Shown here: piece after piece, positions 6,958 to 10,296 of the stretch
Numbering within the stretch: the stretch's first letter is position 1
Layout of the letters: the number at the start of each line of letters is the position of its first letter
Assembly: GCA_027482985.1 (NCBI GenBank)
Contig: JAIXVO010000304.1
Location: 1-10,296, forward strand
Length of the DNA stretch: 10,296 nt
Direction: 5' to 3'
DNA from: Cyanobacteriota bacterium
GTDB lineage: Bacteria > Cyanobacteriota > Cyanobacteriia > Leptolyngbyales > Leptolyngbyaceae
Notes under the pieces: model-generated
What the model saw: the letters and a program-made list of their open reading frames with translations, nothing else
Database searches by the model: none
What the model was told of the DNA's origin: nothing
Position numbers and translations under genes: made by a program

Positions 6958-7082
6958 GATCGCCGTCCAGATGCCAACGATGTGTCCCGGTTGGGTGGGG
7001 CGATCGCCGCCCAGATGCCAACGATGTGCCCCGGTTGGGTGGGGCGATCGCCGTCCAGATGCCAACGGTGTGCCCCGGTTGG
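6958..7082. repeat. 44-bp tandem repeat, 2.8 copies
   Basis: Units begin with GATCGCC at 6958, 7002 and 7046, exactly 44 bases apart. The first two are complete; the third matches for 37 bases and then diverges. Copies differ by single bases (for example GCCGTCC or GCCGCCC). The unit junction GGGGCGATCGCC contains a HIP1 octamer. There are no unique spacers, so it is not a CRISPR array. It lies beyond the 3' end of the photolyase gene. Confidence 0.9.
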
Positions 7083-7098
7083 ATGATGTGACCACCGG

Positions 7099-7121
7099 GA
7101 GACGTGCCAGCGGCGCGTCTC
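7099..7121. repeat. GAGACG palindrome (dispersed-repeat type)
   Basis: GAGACGTGCC (7099-7108) pairs with GGCGCGTCTC (7112-7121) over ten positions with one T/G mismatch around the loop AGC. ACCACC (7091-7096) and GGTGGT (7132-7137) could add an outer stem. Palindromes with GTCTCTAC ends are common in cyanobacterial intergenic DNA, from memory. It sits 20 bases past the photolyase stop without a T-run. Confidence 0.65.
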
Positions 7122-7140
7122 TACGAGGGTTGGTGGTTTG

Positions 7141-8616
7141 TCATTCCGCCGATTCCTCCCCTCCCTCCCCTTCCACCGATTCCTTTCCTTCCTCCTTCTG
7201 CCGCTGATAATGGGCTTTGAACAACCGCTGTTGGACGTTGTGATCGACGATCGCACCAGGGTAGCAACAGCGATCGCGTTCCAGGGGCGAGATTGTACCT
7301 GCCACTAAATCGGCAGTCTCGACACTTCGTAACTCCGGCAACCATTCCCGGATGTATTCGGCTTCGGGGTCAAACTTTTTCGCCTGACTCGCCGGATTAA
7401 AGATGCGTAAAGGCTTCGGATCCATGCCGCTGGAGGTACTCCATTGCCAGCCGCCGTTGTTGGCTGAGAGGTCGCCGTCAATCAGGTTTTGCATGAAATA
7501 TTTTTCGCCCAGGCGACCATCTACCAGCAAATCCTTGGTGAGAAAGCTGGCGACGATCATGCGGCAACGGTTGTGCATCCAGCCGATCGCCTTCATCTGG
7601 CGCATGGCAGCATCCACTATCGGGTAGCCCGTCCGCCCGTCACACCAGGCTTGAAAATAGGCTTCGTTATTCGCCCAGGGGAAATTTTTGAAAGGTTGAC
7701 GATAAGGCCCCTCCGCCAATTGGGGAAAGTGGAAGAGGGCGTGCTGGTAAAATTCGCGCCACGCCAGTTCTTGTTGCCAGGTTTGGATACTCTGACGAGC
7801 TTCATCGCTGCGGGACTGCTCCATTGCCGCCACCGTCGCCGCCCACACTGTCCGGACTCCGATCGCCCCAAACTTGAGCGCTGCACTCAGTTGGGAGGTG
7901 CCGGGATGGAAGGGAAAGTTCCGTTCCTCGCCATACTCCGTGATGGCGCGATCGCAAAATTGCGTCAACTTCTCCAGCGCTCCGGCTTCTCCCGGCTCAA
8001 TCACCAAGGGCGTATCCCACACAAATCCCAGATCTTTGGCAGTAGGGAGGGCGATCGCGCCTGCCTGTTGCGCTAATGCTTGCGCTGCTGCCGTGAGTCC
8101 AGTCGCACCCGCCAAAATTTCGGCAGGAGCCGCTTTGGGTTTGCCACTCCACTTTCGCCAAAACGGCGTGTAGACGGTGTAAGGCTGTCCCCCACCAGCG
8201 GCGATATCGGTCGGGGCGTGCAACAGTTGATCCCAAAATGGGCAAACCTCGATGCCCTGTTCTCGTAAGGCGGCGGCTACGGTGCGATCGCGTTCCCGCC
8301 CATAGGGTTCCACATCCCGATTCAGGAATACTGCCGCCGCGCCCAAAGTCTTCGCCAGCCGGACAATCCCGACCTGCGGATCAGCCTGCACAATCAACAA
8401 CTGACTGCCCGCTGCCTGATAGCGATCGCGCAGGGCTTGCAAACACCCGATCATGTAAGTCACTCGGGCAGGCGCTACATCATCCCGCTGCAACAGATGA
8501 GGATCTAAACAAAATACACCCACCACGTGCGGACTCCGTTGCCGCGCCGCTGCCAGTCCCACATTATCGGCAGTCCGCAAATCCCGCCGATGCCAGAACA
8601 AAATCAAATCAGCCAT
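7141..8616 (-). CDS. phrA: Deoxyribodipyrimidine photo-lyase (CPD photolyase, 8-HDF type)
   Basis: A 491-residue flavoprotein that repairs UV-induced cyclobutane pyrimidine dimers with blue light. The N-terminal antenna domain begins MADLILFWHRRDLRTADNVG and the FAD domain follows, with TWQQELAWREFYQHALFHFP, GYPIVDAAMRQM, GWMHNRCRMIVASFLTKDLL, NNGGWQWSTSSGMDPKPLRI and FNPASQAKKFDP. It resembles the Synechococcus (Anacystis) enzyme in length and in register. Of the photoreduction tryptophans at positions 314, 367 and 390 there, Trp314 (FPWANNE) and Trp390 (GGWQW) are present, but 367 is Gly (LLVDGRLGE, codon GGT at 7516-7518). The C-terminus is a low-complexity Lys/Glu/Gly tail. A GTG at 8622 is an alternative start; ATG 8616 fits the family, with AGGTGG just before it. 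The small membrane-protein gene is 183 bases upstream. Confidence 0.96.
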   Translation of the reverse strand: MADLILFWHRRDLRTADNVGLAAARQRSPHVVGVFCLDPHLLQRDDVAPARVTYMIGCLQALRDRYQAAGSQLLIVQADPQVGIVRLAKTLGAAAVFLNRDVEPYGRERDRTVAAALREQGIEVCPFWDQLLHAPTDIAAGGGQPYTVYTPFWRKWSGKPKAAPAEILAGATGLTAAAQALAQQAGAIALPTAKDLGFVWDTPLVIEPGEAGALEKLTQFCDRAITEYGEERNFPFHPGTSQLSAALKFGAIGVRTVWAATVAAMEQSRSDEARQSIQTWQQELAWREFYQHALFHFPQLAEGPYRQPFKNFPWANNEAYFQAWCDGRTGYPIVDAAMRQMKAIGWMHNRCRMIVASFLTKDLLVDGRLGEKYFMQNLIDGDLSANNGGWQWSTSSGMDPKPLRIFNPASQAKKFDPEAEYIREWLPELRSVETADLVAGTISPLERDRCCYPGAIVDHNVQQRLFKAHYQRQKEEGKESVEGEGGEESAE

Positions 8617-8624
8617 AACCACCT

Positions 8625-8645
8625 AGATCGTCTTTCTAGCGATCT
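8625..8645. promoter_or_regulatory. Inverted repeat in the leader of the photolyase gene
   Basis: AGATCG (8625-8630) and CGATCT (8640-8645) are perfect inverted copies around nine bases, ending nine bases before the photolyase ATG. It could be an operator or a leader hairpin next to the ribosome binding site. A poor -10-like TAAGAT (minus strand) overlaps its outer edge. No LexA-like site was recognised. Confidence 0.3.
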
Positions 8646-8687
8646 TAAGCGGTGGAAGTGGGGGAAGGGCTGTTTCGAGCGGGAGAA

Positions 8688-8713
8688 GCTGAGCGGCGAT
8701 ATGAGCGCTCAGC
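8688..8713. repeat. Hairpin upstream of photolyase gene
   Basis: GCTGAGCG (8688-8695) and CGCTCAGC (8706-8713) form a perfect 8-bp stem with a 10-base loop. On the minus strand it lies between the small membrane-protein gene and the photolyase gene. No T-run follows on either strand. The 177-base gap around it shows nothing else clear. Confidence 0.5.
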
Positions 8714-8799
8714 CGAATGGAGCCAGAAGTCAGCAGACAAGAGGGCAGGGCGAGAGGTGCTGATGGGCTGCTCAGCCGATAGGTCGGGGATGGAGCTCG

Positions 8800-9021
8800 T
8801 TATTGAAAAGGACTGTGCGAGAGAATTTGATTTTGCGGAGACTGCATCGGTTGTGCCGCCGTCGCGCGGGGTGGGGTGAGGCGAGCGGTGAACAAGGCCG
8901 GACTGGAAGTGGCAAATACACTCACTACCAGCGTCGCGATCGCAGCTTCCAGGATGAGCACCCCAGCAGACAGGGGGTGGGTGTCAGCAGACGGCTTGAG
9001 TTTGGTGGGGGGTGGAGACAT
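8800..9021 (-). CDS. Small single-helix membrane protein, unrecognised
   Basis: A 73-residue reading frame from ATG 9021. A proline-rich, slightly basic start (MSPPPTKLKPSADTHPLSAG) is followed by one hydrophobic segment, about residues 18-45 (GVLILEAAIATLVVSVFATS), and a polar, Ala/Pro/Gln-rich tail. This would be a one-pass membrane protein, or a secreted one if the segment is cleaved. The start is supported by AGAGGA seven bases before the ATG, one of the better ribosome binding sites in the window; an in-frame TTG at 9045 is a poorer option. I do not recognise a family. The gene lies on the same strand as the photolyase and could share its transcript. It may be a chance frame, since both strands here are fairly open. 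Confidence 0.45.
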   Translation of the reverse strand: MSPPPTKLKPSADTHPLSAGVLILEAAIATLVVSVFATSSPALFTARLTPPRATAAQPMQSPQNQILSHSPFQ

Positions 9022-9378
9022 GGGACGATCCTCTGACCTCGACAACGGCCACCGACCAGCCTGTCAACTCAACCGTGGCACCACTGGCAGCGACAGCACT
9101 GAGGCGGACTATAAAAGATTCTGTTTAGACACAAGAAATTATGCAGAGTCAGAAGTGAATGGGGCGGGCGGGGTTTCATCCTGCCCAAGAACAGGTAGCA
9201 CAGGTGTCTTAGCACTATTCAGCCATGAGCCAGCTCAATCTGCCTTCATCCGATTGGGGGGCACCCTCGGCGGAGTCAGATGGTCACGACAACTGGGTCA
9301 CTACCCCTGCGACTACAGTGTGCGGATCGGCTTTTCCAGGACAACGGGGGAAACGTGAGGCGATCGCCCGCGACCGCG
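9022..9378. other. 357-base stretch without a clear gene
   Basis: Between the CHAT gene stop and the small membrane-protein start no convincing gene is seen. On the minus strand TATAGT (9108-9113) with TTGTGT (9129-9134) 15 bases upstream could be a weak promoter for the small protein, about 90 bases before its ATG; the spacing is short. A plus-strand 59-codon frame from ATG 9225 to 9404 runs into the CHAT gene and is not believed. No terminator for the CHAT gene was found. Confidence 0.4.
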
Positions 9379-10296
9379 CTACAGCCAGTTGCCCACCAGA
9401 ATGAACGGAGCCCAGAAGTAAGGATGGCGAAACTCAGAAGACTTAAGTAAGGCTTGTTGGGCGATTTGAACCGCTTGAGCTTTCGTCGTTTGGGGTTGCA
9501 ACAAGGCGCGATAAAATTCCTGAATAAATTGCACTGTGGCATCGTCATTCACGGGCCATAGGGTGGCTAACGTGCTCCGCGCCCCCGCCCGAATCGCCAG
9601 TCCCGCCATGCCCAACGCTGCCCGATTATCGCCCTCAGCCGTTTGGCAGGCACTCAGAACCAGCAGTTCGATCGCTGCTGTATCTCCCAGCGATCGCCGA
9701 TTCAGGAGCGTCTGCAAATCATTCACCGTGAGGCGACCGTTAAAGGTTTCAATAAATGTTTTCTCGGCTTCCGACCCAAATTGCCCATGCGTCGCCAAAT
9801 GCACCAGGGTAAACGGGTTGGCGGTCACAGTTTTTTGCAACGCCTGGGTTGTGAAGGTTTCATCTAACAACACCTGTGCCGGAAATTTTTGTTGCAAGAG
9901 TTCCACTTCCCGTTTCACCCCCGGCAAGGGAATTGAGGTGGCTGAGCCTGCACTGAGGCCAGCGATCAAGGCGCGGATGCGATCGGGGGCTAAGCGTTTG
10001 GGACTAAAGAGTTGCAGGCTGGGGGTAATAGCGATCTGGTACTGCTGCATCAAATATTGGGTACCATCATGCAACGCGGCCATCGGAATATTGCGCAAAG
10101 ACCCATCCAGCACAAACACCAGCGTTTTAATTTGGGCTTGCTGTAAATCTGCCGCGATGGGTTGCAGCAGCCATTGATACATCTGCTGATTTGCCGCTAA
10201 TTGTTCCCGGATCAGGGACGATCGCCGCATCGATGTGCGCATTTCCTGAATCCCGGCTTCAATGGTGGCTTGGGGGAGGCGGGTGGCGGCATGGCG
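9379..10296 (-). CDS. CHAT-domain protein, C-terminal part (N-terminus beyond window edge)
   Basis: The frame is open through the right edge and ends at TAG 9379, giving 305 visible residues. They make up a CHAT domain (caspase HetF associated with TPRs), a caspase-like fold. LVHLATHGQF carries the predicted catalytic His (codon 9787-9789) and LLVLSACQTAEG the catalytic Cys (codon 9646-9648), so a peptidase dyad is intact. The C-terminal core continues GMAGLAIRAGARSTLATLWP and ends FWAPFILVGNWL, the classic CHAT end. The N-terminal visible part (LVFVLDGSLRNIPMAALHDG) is the first CHAT strand block. In cyanobacteria most such proteins have TPR repeats or a long filamentous-haemagglutinin-like part before this domain; here that lies outside. 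Substrate unknown: HetF and gasdermin/TPR-CHAT proteases are distant relatives. An ATG at 10242 is internal, not the start. Confidence 0.93.
   Translation of the reverse strand, partial: RHAATRLPQATIEAGIQEMRTSMRRSSLIREQLAANQQMYQWLLQPIAADLQQAQIKTLVFVLDGSLRNIPMAALHDGTQYLMQQYQIAITPSLQLFSPKRLAPDRIRALIAGLSAGSATSIPLPGVKREVELLQQKFPAQVLLDETFTTQALQKTVTANPFTLVHLATHGQFGSEAEKTFIETFNGRLTVNDLQTLLNRRSLGDTAAIELLVLSACQTAEGDNRAALGMAGLAIRAGARSTLATLWPVNDDATVQFIQEFYRALLQPQTTKAQAVQIAQQALLKSSEFRHPYFWAPFILVGNWL

Larger units (their letters stand above)
6345..7140. other. 796-base gene-free stretch upstream of DUF2811
   Basis: No reading frame here looks like a real protein. From left to right it holds the presumed DUF2811 promoter region (no clear hexamers), a 6-bp inverted repeat CTCTCG/CGAGAG (6554-6559, 6569-6574), an AT-rich part with a T-run near 6592, the DnaA-box-like cluster, an 80% AT tract with a hairpin, a 44-bp tandem repeat and a GAGACG palindrome. 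The flanking genes are both on the minus strand. Confidence 0.7.

Noticed and set aside
6958..7082. CRISPR array
   Set aside because: The 44-bp units are contiguous with no unique spacers and no cas genes lie nearby, despite the Cas4-like nuclease.
8876..9358. 160-codon plus-strand frame antisense to the small membrane protein
   Set aside because: No hydrophobic core or domain pattern, no ribosome binding site, composition of a chance frame in GC-rich DNA.
9225..9404. 59-codon plus-strand frame starting MSQLNLPSSDW
   Set aside because: It overlaps the CHAT gene end in antisense and has no recognisable features or ribosome binding site.
1..10296. tRNA or rRNA genes
   Set aside because: No cloverleaf with a TTCGA-type T-loop and no rRNA-like conserved stretch was seen on either strand by reading.

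Overview
The window looks like a piece of a cyanobacterial chromosome. The palindrome GCGATCGC (HIP1, a cyanobacterial signature) occurs more than 20 times. Two genes, a Tab2/Atab2-family protein and a DUF2811 protein, are typical of oxygenic phototrophs, and the photolyase closely resembles the Synechococcus (Anacystis) 8-HDF type. The non-coding DNA carries cyanobacteria-like heptamer repeats and palindromes. Genus cannot be fixed from sequence reading alone.

Left part (1-4642): a B12-binding radical SAM protein cut by the left edge (minus) and a VOC-fold protein (minus) lie back to back with a plus-strand run. That run is a Tab2-family RNA-binding protein, a PmbA/TldE-like protein and an EamA transporter; the last two are 7 bases apart and probably co-transcribed.

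Middle (4643-7140): 617 bases without a convincing gene hold a possible small RNA ending in an intrinsic terminator, two long imperfect hairpins and a CTCCTGA heptamer array. A minus-strand pair follows: a stand-alone PD-(D/E)XK nuclease with a Cas4/AddB-like iron-sulfur cysteine pattern, and DUF2811. Upstream of that pair is a 796-base gene-free stretch. It contains seven co-oriented copies or near copies of TGTGGAAAA (reverse complement TTTTCCACA, the cyanobacterial DnaA box) next to an 80% AT tract, making it a candidate replication origin. The same stretch also holds a 44-bp tandem repeat and a GAGACG palindrome.

Right part (7141-10296), all minus strand: a CPD photolyase whose middle electron-transfer tryptophan is replaced by glycine, a small unrecognised one-helix membrane protein with a good ribosome binding site, and the C-terminal part of a CHAT-domain protein cut by the right edge.

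No tRNA, rRNA, CRISPR array, insertion sequence or phage gene was recognised. The most interesting items are the DnaA-box-like cluster, the altered photolyase tryptophan triad and the two-hairpin RNA candidate.
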